Source: Azospirillum sp. TSO35-2 (GTDB taxonomy: Bacteria > Pseudomonadota > Alphaproteobacteria > Azospirillales > Azospirillaceae). Taken from it: 64,000 nt of DNA. The notes under the pieces are model-generated. The model ran no database searches. It was given only the letters and a program-made list of their open reading frames with translations, and was not told the origin of the DNA. A program made the position numbers and the translations under genes. Of this stretch, positions 27,157 through 36,952 are shown piece after piece (position 1 is the first letter of the stretch; each line of letters begins with the position of its first letter). The stretch lies in contig NZ_LGRA01000021.1 in NCBI RefSeq assembly GCF_003116095.1, forward strand, positions 1,634,448 to 1,698,447, given 5' to 3'.

Positions 27157-27963
27157 TCAGCCGGCCATCACTTCGCCGCCATCCACCGGGATCGCCTGCC
27201 CATTGACCGACGACGCCCCCGGCGAGGCGAGCCACAGCACGGCGTCGGCGACCTCCCGCGGCTGGACGAGGCGGCCTTGCGGGTTGGCGCGGGCCAGCGT
27301 CGCGGCGGCCTCCTCGGCGGTGCGGCCGGTCTTGCCGGTGATGGTGCGGATGGCGCCGTCCAGCAGCGGCGTGTCGGTGAAGCCGGGGCACACCGCGTTG
27401 ACGGTGACGCCGCTGCGCGCGAGTTCCAGCGCCAGCGCCCGGGTCAGCCCGACGACGCCGTGCTTGGCGGCGCAATAGGCCGCGACATAGGGATAGCCGC
27501 TGAGCCCGGCGGTCGACGCCACGTTGACGATGCGGGCGCCCGGCGCCTGCGCCTTCAGGTCGGGCAGCACCGCCTGCGTCACCAGGAACACCCCGGTGAG
27601 GTCGACCGCCAGCACGCGGTTCCACAGCTCCAGCCCGGTCGCCTCGAAGGCGGCGCTCGGCGCCTCCCCGGCGTTGTTGACCAGGATGCCGACGGGACCG
27701 AAAGCGGCGCGCGCCGTCTCCAGCCCGCGGGCGACGGCGGTGGGATCGGTGACGTCGAAGCCCGGCAGCGCCAGCGCCCGTTCGGTGCCGATCTCGGCGG
27801 CCAAGTCCCGCAACGGCTCGGCCCGGCGGCCGGCGAGGCTGACGCGGGCGCCGGCCCCGGCGAGCGCGGTGGCGATGGCGCGGCCGATGCCCCCGCCGGC
27901 CCCGGTGACCAGGGCGTGGCGGCCGGCCAGCGGACCGGCGGTTGGTGTGTGGTCAGCCGCCAT
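27157..27963 (-). CDS. Short-chain dehydrogenase/reductase (3-hydroxyacyl-CoA dehydrogenase-like)
   Basis: A 268-residue SDR with TGAGGGIGRAIA near residue 20 (NAD(P) loop), NNAG near residue 95, and the catalytic Ser-Tyr-Lys as STAG and YCAAKHG near residues 145-163. The C-terminal DGGEVMAG is usual. Among the beta-oxidation-like genes it is the candidate 3-hydroxyacyl-CoA dehydrogenase. It starts 2 bases after the monooxygenase/reductase stop. Confidence 0.88.
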   Translation of the reverse strand: MAADHTPTAGPLAGRHALVTGAGGGIGRAIATALAGAGARVSLAGRRAEPLRDLAAEIGTERALALPGFDVTDPTAVARGLETARAAFGPVGILVNNAGEAPSAAFEATGLELWNRVLAVDLTGVFLVTQAVLPDLKAQAPGARIVNVASTAGLSGYPYVAAYCAAKHGVVGLTRALALELARSGVTVNAVCPGFTDTPLLDGAIRTITGKTGRTAEEAAATLARANPQGRLVQPREVADAVLWLASPGASSVNGQAIPVDGGEVMAG

Positions 27964-27965
27964 GC

Positions 27966-30302
27966 TCACCGGCCTTCCGTTGCCGCCGCGCGGGCGAGGT
28001 TGGTTTCGTACTGGGTCTTGCCCGACCGGTACTGCTTGGGCCAGGGGATGTCGGTCACCCCGATCCGCGCCGCCTCGTGCAGGGTCCAGGCCGGGTCGGC
28101 CAGATGCGGGCGGGCGATGGCGCACAGGTCGCCGCGCCCGGCGGCGATGATCGAGTTGGCGTGGTCGGCCTCGGAGATCGCGCCGACCGCGATGGTCGGG
28201 ATGCCCAGCTCGTTGCGGATGCGGTCGGAGAAGGGCGTCTGGTACAGGCGGCCATAGACCGGCGCGTCGTCCTTCACCACCTGCCCGGACGAGCAGTCGA
28301 TGATGTCGGCGCCGACCTGCTGGAACAGGCGGGCGAAGACCACCGCGTCGTCGGGCGTGTTGCCTCCCTCCGCCCAATCGTGGCAGGACAGCCGGACCGA
28401 GATCGGCTTGTCGGCCGGCCAGACCGCGCGGATGGCGCGGAACACCTCCAGCGGGAAGCGGGCGCGGTTCTCGTGGCTGCCGCCCCACTCGTCGGTGCGG
28501 CGGTTGGTCAGCGGCGACAGGAAGCTGGACAGCAGGTAGCCGTGGGCGGCGTGCAGTTCCAGCAGGTCGGCGCCCGTCGTGGCCGCCAGCGCCGTCGCCC
28601 GGCGGAACTCCTCCACCACCCGGTCCATGTCGGCGCGGTCCATCGCCCGCGGCACCCGGGAGTTCGGCAGGTACGGCAGGGCGGAGGCGGAGATCAGCGG
28701 CCACGCCTCTCCCTCGTCCAGCGGCTGGTCGATGCCCTCCCAGCCGCGCCGCGTCGCTCCCTTGCGCCCGGCATGGCCGAGCTGGATCGCGACCTTCGCG
28801 TCGGAATTGGCGTGGACGAAGTCGACGATGCGGCGCCAACCCGCCGCCTGCGCCTCGTTCCACAGGCCGAGGCAGCCGGGGGTGATGCGGGCATCGGCCG
28901 ACACGCAGGTCATCTCGCCGAACACCAGCCCCGCCCCGCCCAGCGCGCGCGAGCCGAGATGGACCAGATGGAAGTCGCCCGGCACCCCATCCACCGCCGA
29001 ATACATCGCCATCGGCGAGACGACGACGCGGTTCGCCAGCGTCAACTCGCGCAGGCGGAACGGCGTCAGCATCGGCGGCGGCGGGCGTCCGCTTCCCGTG
29101 GTGCCCTCTGGAGCCCTGGCCGGGGTGAGGCGGTCGGCGAACCAGCGCTCGTAGCCCTCCAGCCACGCCGGGTCGCGCAGTCGCAGATTCTCGTGGCTGA
29201 TCCGCTGCGAGCGGGTCAGCATCGAATACATGAACTGCTCCGGCTCCAGCCGGTCGGCGTAGCGGGTGCCGACCACCTCGAACCACTCCATGGCGTTGCG
29301 CGCCGCGTTCTGGATGCGGGCGACATCGACCCGCCGCACCTCCTCATAGGCGGCCAACACCTCGGGAATGCGGTCGGCGCCGTGGCCGAAACGCTCGAAC
29401 TGGCGGGTCAGCTCGATGGCGTCGTCGACCGCCAGCTTGGTGCCGGAGCCGATGGCGAAGTGCGCGGTGTGGGCGGCGTCGCCCATCAGCACGACGTGGC
29501 TGCGGCCGTTGAAATGGCTCCAGGCGCCGCAGACCAGCCGGTTGAAGTTCAGCCAGGCCGAGCCGCGCAGGTGCCGCGCGTTGGACAGCAGCGGCGCCCC
29601 CTCCAGCACCTCCGCGAACACGGTTTCGCAGAAGGCGATGGAGCCCGGCAGGTCGGCCTTGTCCAGCCCGTGGGCCTGGAACGTCTCCTCCGTCGTCTCG
29701 ACGATGAAGGTCGAGGTGGTGTCGTCGAACTTGTAGATGTGGGCCTGGAACCAGCCGTGTTCGGTCTTGCGGAAATCGAAGGTGAAGGCGTCGAAGCGCT
29801 TCTTGGTGCCGAGCCAGATGTAGCGGTTGGGCCGCACCAGCATGTCGGGCCGGAACACGTCCTCATAGCGCTGGCGGATGCGCGAGTTCACCCCGTCGGC
29901 GGCGACGATCAGGTCGGCGTCGGGGAACTCCAGGTCGCTGTCCACCTCATGCTCGAACCGCAGCTCGACGCCCAGATCCTCGCAGCGCCGCTGCAGGATG
30001 TTCAGCAGCGTCTTGCGGCCGATGCCGACGAAGCCATGCCCGCTGGTCCGCATGCGGCGGCCCTTGATCAGGACCTCGATGTCGTCCCAATGGTTGAAGG
30101 CCTGCTCGATCGCCGTCGCGGTTTCGGGATCCCACTCCCGCATCGCCACCATCGTCGCGTCGGAGAACACCACCCCCCAACCGAAGGTGTCGTAGGGCCG
30201 GTTGCGCTCCACCACCGTCACCGCGTGGGCGGGATGCCGCTTCTTCATCAGCAGCCCGAAATAGAGCCCGGCCGGACCGCCGCCGATGCAGACGATGCGC
30301 AT
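27966..30302 (-). CDS. 2-Aminobenzoyl-CoA monooxygenase/reductase (fused flavoprotein)
   Basis: Two flavin domains in one 778-residue chain. Residues 1-380 are a PHBH-type FAD monooxygenase: MRIVCIGGGPAGLYFG at the start and GDAAHTAHFAIGSG near 285. From about residue 405 (LTPFRLRELTLANRVVVSPM) follows an Old Yellow Enzyme-like reductase with ELHAAHGYLLSSFLSP and a C-terminal CAIARPHLADP. This arrangement is that of the Azoarcus evansii enzyme that hydroxylates and dearomatises 2-aminobenzoyl-CoA; salicylyl-CoA 5-hydroxylase relatives share the first half. The ATG at 30302 follows GGGAGGAA. Confidence 0.93.
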   Translation of the reverse strand: MRIVCIGGGPAGLYFGLLMKKRHPAHAVTVVERNRPYDTFGWGVVFSDATMVAMREWDPETATAIEQAFNHWDDIEVLIKGRRMRTSGHGFVGIGRKTLLNILQRRCEDLGVELRFEHEVDSDLEFPDADLIVAADGVNSRIRQRYEDVFRPDMLVRPNRYIWLGTKKRFDAFTFDFRKTEHGWFQAHIYKFDDTTSTFIVETTEETFQAHGLDKADLPGSIAFCETVFAEVLEGAPLLSNARHLRGSAWLNFNRLVCGAWSHFNGRSHVVLMGDAAHTAHFAIGSGTKLAVDDAIELTRQFERFGHGADRIPEVLAAYEEVRRVDVARIQNAARNAMEWFEVVGTRYADRLEPEQFMYSMLTRSQRISHENLRLRDPAWLEGYERWFADRLTPARAPEGTTGSGRPPPPMLTPFRLRELTLANRVVVSPMAMYSAVDGVPGDFHLVHLGSRALGGAGLVFGEMTCVSADARITPGCLGLWNEAQAAGWRRIVDFVHANSDAKVAIQLGHAGRKGATRRGWEGIDQPLDEGEAWPLISASALPYLPNSRVPRAMDRADMDRVVEEFRRATALAATTGADLLELHAAHGYLLSSFLSPLTNRRTDEWGGSHENRARFPLEVFRAIRAVWPADKPISVRLSCHDWAEGGNTPDDAVVFARLFQQVGADIIDCSSGQVVKDDAPVYGRLYQTPFSDRIRNELGIPTIAVGAISEADHANSIIAAGRGDLCAIARPHLADPAWTLHEAARIGVTDIPWPKQYRSGKTQYETNLARAAATEGR

Positions 30303-30385
30303 GCGTGTTCCTCCCAAATGGGGACAGGCGTGTCGGGACCAGACCGGGCGACCGGTGCCGCCCTCCGTTTGCTGGCCTGACAAAT

Positions 30386-30405
30386 GTTTTAACATTCAAA
30401 TATTG
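30386..30405. promoter_or_regulatory. Candidate MarR operator upstream of the monooxygenase/reductase
   Basis: GTTTTAACATTCAAATATTG, extended by AAAG, contains the inverted repeat TTCAA-ATA-TTGAA (30395-30407). It resembles the site at 24221-24240 and lies 84 bases before the minus-strand start, in the gap shared with the divergent aminotransferase. Confidence 0.45.
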
Positions 30406-30536
30406 AAAGGTCAAACACCTGTTGGATCGCGCACAACGCCATTGTCTCCGCCGCCGCGAAGGTGGAGGATCGCACCGCCCGGTCCCCCGGCCGGCGCCAC
30501 CGCGAACCACCCACTGCCAGGACCGGACCGACCGCC

Positions 30537-31709
30537 ATGTTCAACGCGCTCTCCCGCCAGCCCGACGACGCCCTGCTCGCCCTGATCGGCCTCTACAAGC
30601 AGGATCCGCGGCCGGGCAAGGTCGATCTCGGCGTCGGCGTCTATCGGGACGAGGAGGGGCGCACCCCGATCTTCCGCGCGGTCAAGGCGGCGGAACGGCT
30701 GCTGCTCGACGGGCAGGACAGCAAGGCCTATCTCGGGCTGGAGGGCGACGCGCTGTATCTGGAGCGGCTGTGGTCGCTGATCGGCGGGACGGCGGGGACG
30801 CGGGTGTCGGCGGCCGGCGTGCAGACGCCGGGCGGGTCGGGCGCGCTGCGGCTGGCGGCCGATCTGGTGCTGCGCGGCGGGGCCAAACGCGTCCTGGTCG
30901 GCCAGCCGACCTGGCCGAACCATGTCGGCATCTTCGCCGCCGCCGGGCTTGAGGTCGTCGGCCATCCCTTCTTCGACCGCGCCAGCCAGACCGTGCTGTT
31001 CGACAGCATGATCGCGGCGATCGACGCCGCCGGGCCGGGCGACGTCGCCCTGCTGCACGGCAGTTGCCACAACCCGACCGGCGCGCCGCTGTCGCTCGAC
31101 CAGTGGGCAACCCTGGCCGTGCTGATGGAAAAGCGCGGCGTGCTGCCGCTGGTCGATCTCGCCTACCAGGGCTTCGGCCGCGGGCTGGACGAGGACGCCG
31201 CCGGCCTGCGCCACCTGATCGGCGCGGTGCCGGAAACGCTGGTCGCCGTGTCGTCGTCGAAGTCCTTCGGCCTCTACCGCGAGCGCACCGGCGCCATCTT
31301 CGCCGTCGCCGCGACGCCCGGCCCGGCCGATCTCGCCAAGTCCAACCTGATGGGGCTGGCCCGCACCAGCTATTCGATGCCGCCCGACCATGGCGCCGCC
31401 GTGGTGCGCACCATCCTCGGCGACGCGGCGCTGACCGCCGACTGGACGGCGGAGCTGGACGCCATGCGCGCCCGCATCACCGGCATCCGCCGCAAGCTCG
31501 CCGCCGGCCTCGCCGGCACCTTCCCGGCGCTGGCCGCCGTGGCGGAGCAGGAGGGCATGTTCTCCCTGCTGCCGCTGACGGAGGCGGAGGTGCTGCGCCT
31601 GCGCGCCGACCACGCGATCTACATGCCGACTTCGGGCCGCATCAACATCGCCGGCCTGAAGACGGCCGAGGTGGACGACGTGGTGGCCAAGTTCGCCGCC
31701 CTGCGCTGA
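30537..31709 (+). CDS. Aromatic amino acid/aspartate aminotransferase (class I)
   Basis: PLP transaminase of 390 residues. Family marks are KVDLGVGVYRDEEG near residue 28, TPGGSGALRLA near 100, the HNPTG-type CHNPTG near 180, and the PLP lysine in VSSSKSFGLYRERTG near 244. It is closest in style to TyrB/TatA enzymes that transaminate aspartate and aromatic amino acids. It diverges from the kynurenine/aminobenzoate operon and may feed tryptophan, phenylalanine or tyrosine metabolism. The first in-frame ATG with a sensible length is at 30537. Confidence 0.9.
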   Translation: MFNALSRQPDDALLALIGLYKQDPRPGKVDLGVGVYRDEEGRTPIFRAVKAAERLLLDGQDSKAYLGLEGDALYLERLWSLIGGTAGTRVSAAGVQTPGGSGALRLAADLVLRGGAKRVLVGQPTWPNHVGIFAAAGLEVVGHPFFDRASQTVLFDSMIAAIDAAGPGDVALLHGSCHNPTGAPLSLDQWATLAVLMEKRGVLPLVDLAYQGFGRGLDEDAAGLRHLIGAVPETLVAVSSSKSFGLYRERTGAIFAVAATPGPADLAKSNLMGLARTSYSMPPDHGAAVVRTILGDAALTADWTAELDAMRARITGIRRKLAAGLAGTFPALAAVAEQEGMFSLLPLTEAEVLRLRADHAIYMPTSGRINIAGLKTAEVDDVVAKFAALR

Positions 31710-31724
31710 CCGGAGCGGACGCGG

Positions 31725-32384
31725 ATGACCAACACGGTTCCGGCGGTAGACGCCCAGGCCGACACGCAAGCCGACGCCCAGGGCGCGGCCGAACGCCACC
31801 AGCTCTACGAAGACGCGCTGGCGATGCTGTTCGGCACGCTGTTCATCGCGCTGGGCATGCTGCTCTACGCCAAGACGACGCTGCTGACCGGCAGCATGGC
31901 CGGCGTCGCCCTGCTGGTGAGCTACATCACCCATGTCCAGTTCGGCGTCATCTTCTTCGCGATCAACCTGCCCTTCTACGCCCTGGCGTGGAAGCGGCTG
32001 GGTTGGAAGTTCACGCTGCGGACCTTCATCGCCGTCGGGCTGGTGACGCTGTTCTCGCGCCTGACCGACCAATGGATCGGCTTCGACCATCTCGACCCGG
32101 TCTACGCCACGGTGATCGGCAGCGGCCTGTGCGGCACCGGCCTGTTGATGCTGTTCCGCCACCGCACCGGGCTGGGCGGCGTCAACATCCTGGCGATCTA
32201 CCTGCAGGAGCGCTACGGCATCCGTGCCGGCTATTTCCAGCTCGGTGTCGACCTGACCATCCTGGCCGCCGCCTTCTTCGTGCTCGCCCCCGACCGGCTG
32301 CTGCTGTCGGTGGTCGGCGCCACCATCGTCAACATGCTGCTGGCGATCAACCACAAGCCGGGCCGCTACCTCGGCATCAGCTGA
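31725..32384 (+). CDS. YitT-family membrane protein
   Basis: A 219-residue integral membrane protein with five or six hydrophobic segments. YitT features include LLTGSMAGVALLVSY near residue 53 and RHRTGLGGVNILAIYLQ near residue 145. Function in the family is unknown; transport has been suggested. It begins 15 bases after the aminotransferase, probably in one transcript, hinting at an amino acid-related role. Confidence 0.85.
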   Translation: MTNTVPAVDAQADTQADAQGAAERHQLYEDALAMLFGTLFIALGMLLYAKTTLLTGSMAGVALLVSYITHVQFGVIFFAINLPFYALAWKRLGWKFTLRTFIAVGLVTLFSRLTDQWIGFDHLDPVYATVIGSGLCGTGLLMLFRHRTGLGGVNILAIYLQERYGIRAGYFQLGVDLTILAAAFFVLAPDRLLLSVVGATIVNMLLAINHKPGRYLGIS

Positions 32385-32400
32385 CGCCGAGGGGCGGCGG

Positions 32401-33327
32401 TCACCCGAGCCACGCCAGCGTGGCGCGCAGCCCGTCTTCCAGCGGCGTGTCGCAGCTCATGCCGAAAGCGGCGACCAGACGGGCCGGGTCGCCGATCGAC
32501 ACCCGGATGTCACCGGGCCGCGCCGGGCCGGACCGGCGGTCGAGCGGCCGGCCCGACAGGTCGGCCAGTACCTGCGCCAGCCGGTTGACCGTGGTCGGGC
32601 GGCCGGTGCAGACGTTGAACACCGGGGCACCGGCGCGTGGGCTGTCCATCGCCGCGGTCAGGTAGCGCACCAGATCCCCGACATAGACGAAGTCGCGCAC
32701 CTGTTCGCCGTCGCCGTTGATGGTGACCGGCTCCCCAGCCGCGATCCGGCCGGCGAAAATGGAAATCACGCCGGAATAGGGCGATTTCGGGTCCTGCCGC
32801 GGGCCATAGACGTTGAAGAAGCGGAAGCCGGTCGTCGGCACGCCGTGCACGCCGTCGGCGACGCGCGCGTGCAACTCGCAGCCCAGCTTGTCGGCGCCGT
32901 AGGCCGACAGCGGCCGGGTCGCCGCATCCTCCGTCAGCGGGGTGTCGGGGTTGTCGCCATACACCGCGGCGGACGAGGCGTAGACCACCGGCACCGGCCC
33001 GCGTGGGTTGGCCCGCCGCGCCGCGTCGAACACCGCGATGGTGCCGGACAGGTTGGCGTGGTGCGTCGCCAGCCACGCCTCGCGCGAGCGGTCGACCGAG
33101 GCCACCGCCGCCAGATGGAAGCAGCCGTCGATGCCGGCCATCGCCGCCTCGACCGCCGCGGCGTCGGCGACGTCGCCGACCGTCACCGCCACGCCGGCCG
33201 GCAGGTTTTCGCGCGTGCCGGTCGACAGGTCGTCGAGCACCCGCGCCTCGTGCCCGGCGGCCAGCAGCCGCTCGATCAGGTGCGAGCCGATGAAGCCGCA
33301 GCCGCCGGTAACCAGATAACGCGCCAT
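32401..33327 (-). CDS. NAD-dependent sugar epimerase/dehydratase (UDP-glucose 4-epimerase-like)
   Basis: Extended SDR of 308 residues. It has TGGCGFIGSHLIERLL at the NAD loop near residue 7, HLAAVASV near residue 70, and catalytic Ser and Tyr-Lys as YASSAAVYG and YGADK near residues 117-145. RFFNVYGPRQDP near residue 168 is typical of nucleotide-sugar epimerases. It may act in exopolysaccharide or lipopolysaccharide sugar supply. It stands alone, convergent with the YitT gene, which ends 16 bases away. Confidence 0.88.
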   Translation of the reverse strand: MARYLVTGGCGFIGSHLIERLLAAGHEARVLDDLSTGTRENLPAGVAVTVGDVADAAAVEAAMAGIDGCFHLAAVASVDRSREAWLATHHANLSGTIAVFDAARRANPRGPVPVVYASSAAVYGDNPDTPLTEDAATRPLSAYGADKLGCELHARVADGVHGVPTTGFRFFNVYGPRQDPKSPYSGVISIFAGRIAAGEPVTINGDGEQVRDFVYVGDLVRYLTAAMDSPRAGAPVFNVCTGRPTTVNRLAQVLADLSGRPLDRRSGPARPGDIRVSIGDPARLVAAFGMSCDTPLEDGLRATLAWLG

Positions 33328-33367
33328 GACCTTCGGCTCCCCTGCCTTAGTTCCTCGTGAAGCGCCC

Positions 33368-33661
33368 TCAGGCGGCCAGGAATCCGGCGACGACGGACTG
33401 GAATTCCCTGGGCTTGGTGGACAGCGCCCCGTCGGCGCGGATGCACTTGATCAGCTCCAGCCCCGACAACCCCGGCATGACGATGTCCATCGCTACCAGA
33501 TCCGGCGTCCGGTCGCGCATCAGGTCCAGCACGGTGACGGGGTCGGCCGTCTCGACGACGCTGAAGCCGCCCTCCTCCAGGCAGCGGACGAACAGCTTAC
33601 GCATCAGCGCATTGTCCTCGTCCACGAGGATCGTCCGCGTCTTCTCGGCCCTGTCCATCAT
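33368..33661 (-). CDS. Truncated response-regulator receiver protein
   Basis: From the ATG at 33661 the product is 97 residues. It has the acidic pocket VDEDN (residues 13-17) and the phospho-acceptor Asp59 in LVAMDIVMPGLSGLELIK. It then departs from the family at KPREFQSVVAGFLAA and stops, lacking the conserved Thr/Ser strand, the lysine strand and the last helix. No continuation is seen in other frames before the epimerase start. It is either a decayed gene or a minimal receiver. There is no kinase gene nearby. Confidence 0.6.
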   Translation of the reverse strand: MMDRAEKTRTILVDEDNALMRKLFVRCLEEGGFSVVETADPVTVLDLMRDRTPDLVAMDIVMPGLSGLELIKCIRADGALSTKPREFQSVVAGFLAA

Positions 33662-33970
33662 CTCGCCATCCGGGTGGTGCGCAAACGCCGGAATCATCCG
33701 CAGCATGCGACGCCGCCGGGGCGACGGGCCGCAAGACGACGGCAACAACTGTTTGTAGCACCGTGTCTAACGATTTCGAACTTTTCGGTCAAGCCGGCCC
33801 GCCGGACAGAGTCATCGTCCTTCGGTGTTGCGTCCCGTCGCGGCGGCCGTCCATTCGGGATCCCGAATGCTCGCTTTCCACTGGCGCACACCACCCGATT
33901 GAGGTCATCCTCGCCGCAAATCGGGCCGCCCGGCGCGTCGGGCCCCGCGCATCAGGGAGACAGAGCCATC

Positions 33971-34594
33971 GTGACCGCCCCCTTCATCCTGCACGGCAAC
34001 GTGAACTCGCAGCCGGCGACCCGCATCGCGCTGTTCTTCCGGCTGGCCGGCATTCCCTTCCAATACCGCCACGTCGACCTGCGCAGCGGGCAGCAGAAGA
34101 CCCCGGAATACCAGGCGATCAACCGGTTCGGCCGGGTGCCGACGCTGGTGCACGGCGACCGCTCGGTGTCCGAATCGAGCGTGATCCTGACCTACCTTGC
34201 CCAGCAGACCGGCAAGTTCGGCGGCCGTGACGAGGATGAGACGATCCGCATCGCCGAATGGCTGAGCTGGCTCGCCGACGTTCTGCTGCCGGTCCAGCGC
34301 GCCCGCGCGGTGCGCAAGTTCAACGGTGACGCCAACGCCCTGCCCTGGATCGACGCCTCGGCGGTGAGCGGGATGCGGCTGTTCGACCAGCATCTGGCCG
34401 GCCGCCAATTCATCGAGGGCGACCGGCTGACCATCGCCGACATCTTCGCCTTCCCCTGGATCGACCTGATGAACGAATCGGCGATCGAGGCGGCCGACTA
34501 CCCCAACGTCCAGGCCTGGGCCGACCGCATCCGCGCCCTGCCCGGCTACCAGCCACAATACGACCTGATGCCGTCGGCGGACGCGGCGTGCTGA
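33971..34594 (+). CDS. Glutathione S-transferase
   Basis: A 207-residue GST. The N-terminal thioredoxin-like domain contains GRVPTLVHGDRSVSESSVIL near residues 53-72, with the glutathione-binding Glu-Ser pair. An all-helical C-terminal domain ends with the ADIFAFPWIDL capping motif near residue 158. The start is GTG, chosen because GGGAGA lies upstream and the alignment begins at once (ILHGNVNSQPATR). The substrate is not predictable; the 220-base upstream gap holds nothing recognisable. Confidence 0.88.
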   Translation: MTAPFILHGNVNSQPATRIALFFRLAGIPFQYRHVDLRSGQQKTPEYQAINRFGRVPTLVHGDRSVSESSVILTYLAQQTGKFGGRDEDETIRIAEWLSWLADVLLPVQRARAVRKFNGDANALPWIDASAVSGMRLFDQHLAGRQFIEGDRLTIADIFAFPWIDLMNESAIEAADYPNVQAWADRIRALPGYQPQYDLMPSADAAC

Positions 34595-34606
34595 GTTGAG
34601 GCGGTT

Positions 34607-34714
34607 CCCCCCACCCTAAACCCTCCCCCGCTGGGCGGGGGAGGGAACAAGTGCTGAAGCGGGAGAGAGGCGGCAGTCCCTCCCCCGCCCAGCGGGGGAG
34701 GTTAGGTGGGGGCC
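34607..34714. repeat. GC-rich palindromic intergenic repeat, copy 1
   Basis: CCCTCCCCCGC-TGG-GCGGGGGAGGG (34621-34645) and a second, inverted version (34678-34701) form a larger inverted repeat of about 37-base arms. It lies between the convergent GST and ligase genes. Related copies are at 35976-36087, 40353-40499 and 53592-53702, with fragments at 36983-37022 and 52336-52361. It may serve as a bidirectional terminator. Confidence 0.75.
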
Positions 34715-35943
34715 TAACCCCGGGTGTCGTCGATCACCTTGCCGTCGTTGGGCAGGGTTCCCGGCCCGGCGAACTCGACCACGCCCTTCAGCTTGGTTAC
34801 CGACGCCAGCGTCTCGCGCACCGCGGCGGCCAGCGCCTCGCCCGTCTCCTCCGCCTCGCAGCGCAGGGTCATGGTGTCGCTGGCGTCCTGGCGGCCGACG
34901 ACCAACCGGGCGCGGGCGATCTGCGGGTGGCGACGCAGCACCTCGGCGACCTGGGACGGGTGGACGAACATGCCCTTGACCTTGGTCGTCTGGTCGGCGC
35001 GGCCCATCCAGCCCTTCAGCCGCATGTTGGTGCGCCCGCAGGGGCTGACGCCCGGCAGCACCGCCGACAGGTCGCCGGTGGCGAAGCGCACCAGCGGGTA
35101 GGCCGGGTTGAAGATGGTCACCACCACCTCGCCGACCTCGCCGTCGGGCACCGGGTCGCCGGTGCCGGGGCGGACGATCTCGACGATGCAGCCCTCCTCC
35201 ACCACCAGCCCGGCGCGGGCCGGCGTCTCGTAGGCGACGATGCCGAGGTCGGCGGTGCCGTAGCACTGGTAGACCGCCAGCCCGCGCGCCTCGTAGAAGG
35301 CGCGGGCGTCGGGCAGGTAGGGGCCGCCCGACACGCTGGCGATGCGGACCGACGAGACGTCGAGCCCCAGCGCGTCGCCCTTCTCCAGGATGATCTTCAG
35401 GAAGTCCGGCGTGCCGATGTAGCCGCGCGGCTTCAGGCTGGATATCACCTGGGCCTGCATCTCGGTGTTGCCGGTGCCGGCCGGGATCACGGCGCAGCCG
35501 ATGGCGTGCGCCCCCGTCTCGAACATCGAGCCGGCGGGGGTGAGATGGTAGGCGAAGCAGTTGTGCGCGAGGTCGCCGGCGCGGAAGCCGGCGGCGAACA
35601 GCGCGCGGGCGCTGCGCCAGGGGTCCTTGCCGTGCGGCTCCGGGTCATGGATCGGCCCGGGCGAGGCGAAGACCCGCGCCAGCCGGCCGATCTCGACCGC
35701 CGCCAGACCGCCGAAGGGCGGCGCCGCCTGCTGGATCGCGATCAGATCCGACTTGCGCGTCACCGGCAGGGTGGCCAGCGCCACCCGGTCGCGGATGGCG
35801 CCCGCGTCCACATCGGCCAGCACGTGGCGGAAATAGGGGGCGGCGGCCTTGGCGTGATCGAGATGGGCGGGCAGCGCCGCGAACAGTTCGGCCTCGCGCC
35901 GGTCGGAGGAACGGGTTTCGAGGTCGTCGTAGAAGTCGGTCAT
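34714..35943 (-). CDS. PaaK-like AMP-forming ligase family protein with altered P-loop
   Basis: A 409-residue relative of phenylacetate-CoA ligase. Shared features are VYQCYGTADLG near residue 240, RFATGDLSAVLPG near 300 and RADQTTKVKGMFVHPSQV near 325. Where PaaK has the phosphate loop SSGTTGKP, this protein reads ASPGPIHDPE, so the ATP loop is not canonical. It closes the LIV-type transporter operon, 157 bases after livF. It may activate or only bind the imported acid. A C-terminal lysine region around KLKGVVEFAGPG is short. Confidence 0.82.
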   Translation of the reverse strand: MTDFYDDLETRSSDRREAELFAALPAHLDHAKAAAPYFRHVLADVDAGAIRDRVALATLPVTRKSDLIAIQQAAPPFGGLAAVEIGRLARVFASPGPIHDPEPHGKDPWRSARALFAAGFRAGDLAHNCFAYHLTPAGSMFETGAHAIGCAVIPAGTGNTEMQAQVISSLKPRGYIGTPDFLKIILEKGDALGLDVSSVRIASVSGGPYLPDARAFYEARGLAVYQCYGTADLGIVAYETPARAGLVVEEGCIVEIVRPGTGDPVPDGEVGEVVVTIFNPAYPLVRFATGDLSAVLPGVSPCGRTNMRLKGWMGRADQTTKVKGMFVHPSQVAEVLRRHPQIARARLVVGRQDASDTMTLRCEAEETGEALAAAVRETLASVTKLKGVVEFAGPGTLPNDGKVIDDTRG

Positions 35944-35975
35944 GGTCGTTCGTCCGTTAAGGGGTCGCCCGCCTT

Positions 35976-36087
35976 GCCCCCTCCCCGACCCTCCCCCGCC
36001 AGGGCGGGAAAGGGGGACAGGAGCCTGGTCGAAATGCGGCGGCAGTCCCCTCTCCCGCCAAAGGCGGGGGAGGGTTAGGGAGGGGGC
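35976..36087. repeat. GC-rich palindromic intergenic repeat, copy 2
   Basis: Same design as the copy at 34607: CCCTCCCCCGCC near the left and GGCGGGGGAGGG near the right, with TTAGGG and CCCC flanks. The internal stretch also ends in GCGGCAGTCCC as in copy 1. It separates livF from the PaaK-like gene within one strand direction. Confidence 0.7.
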
Positions 36088-36100
36088 CGACAGCCTCCGC

Positions 36101-36943
<843 letters not shown>

Positions 36944-36952
36944 GCGGCACCT

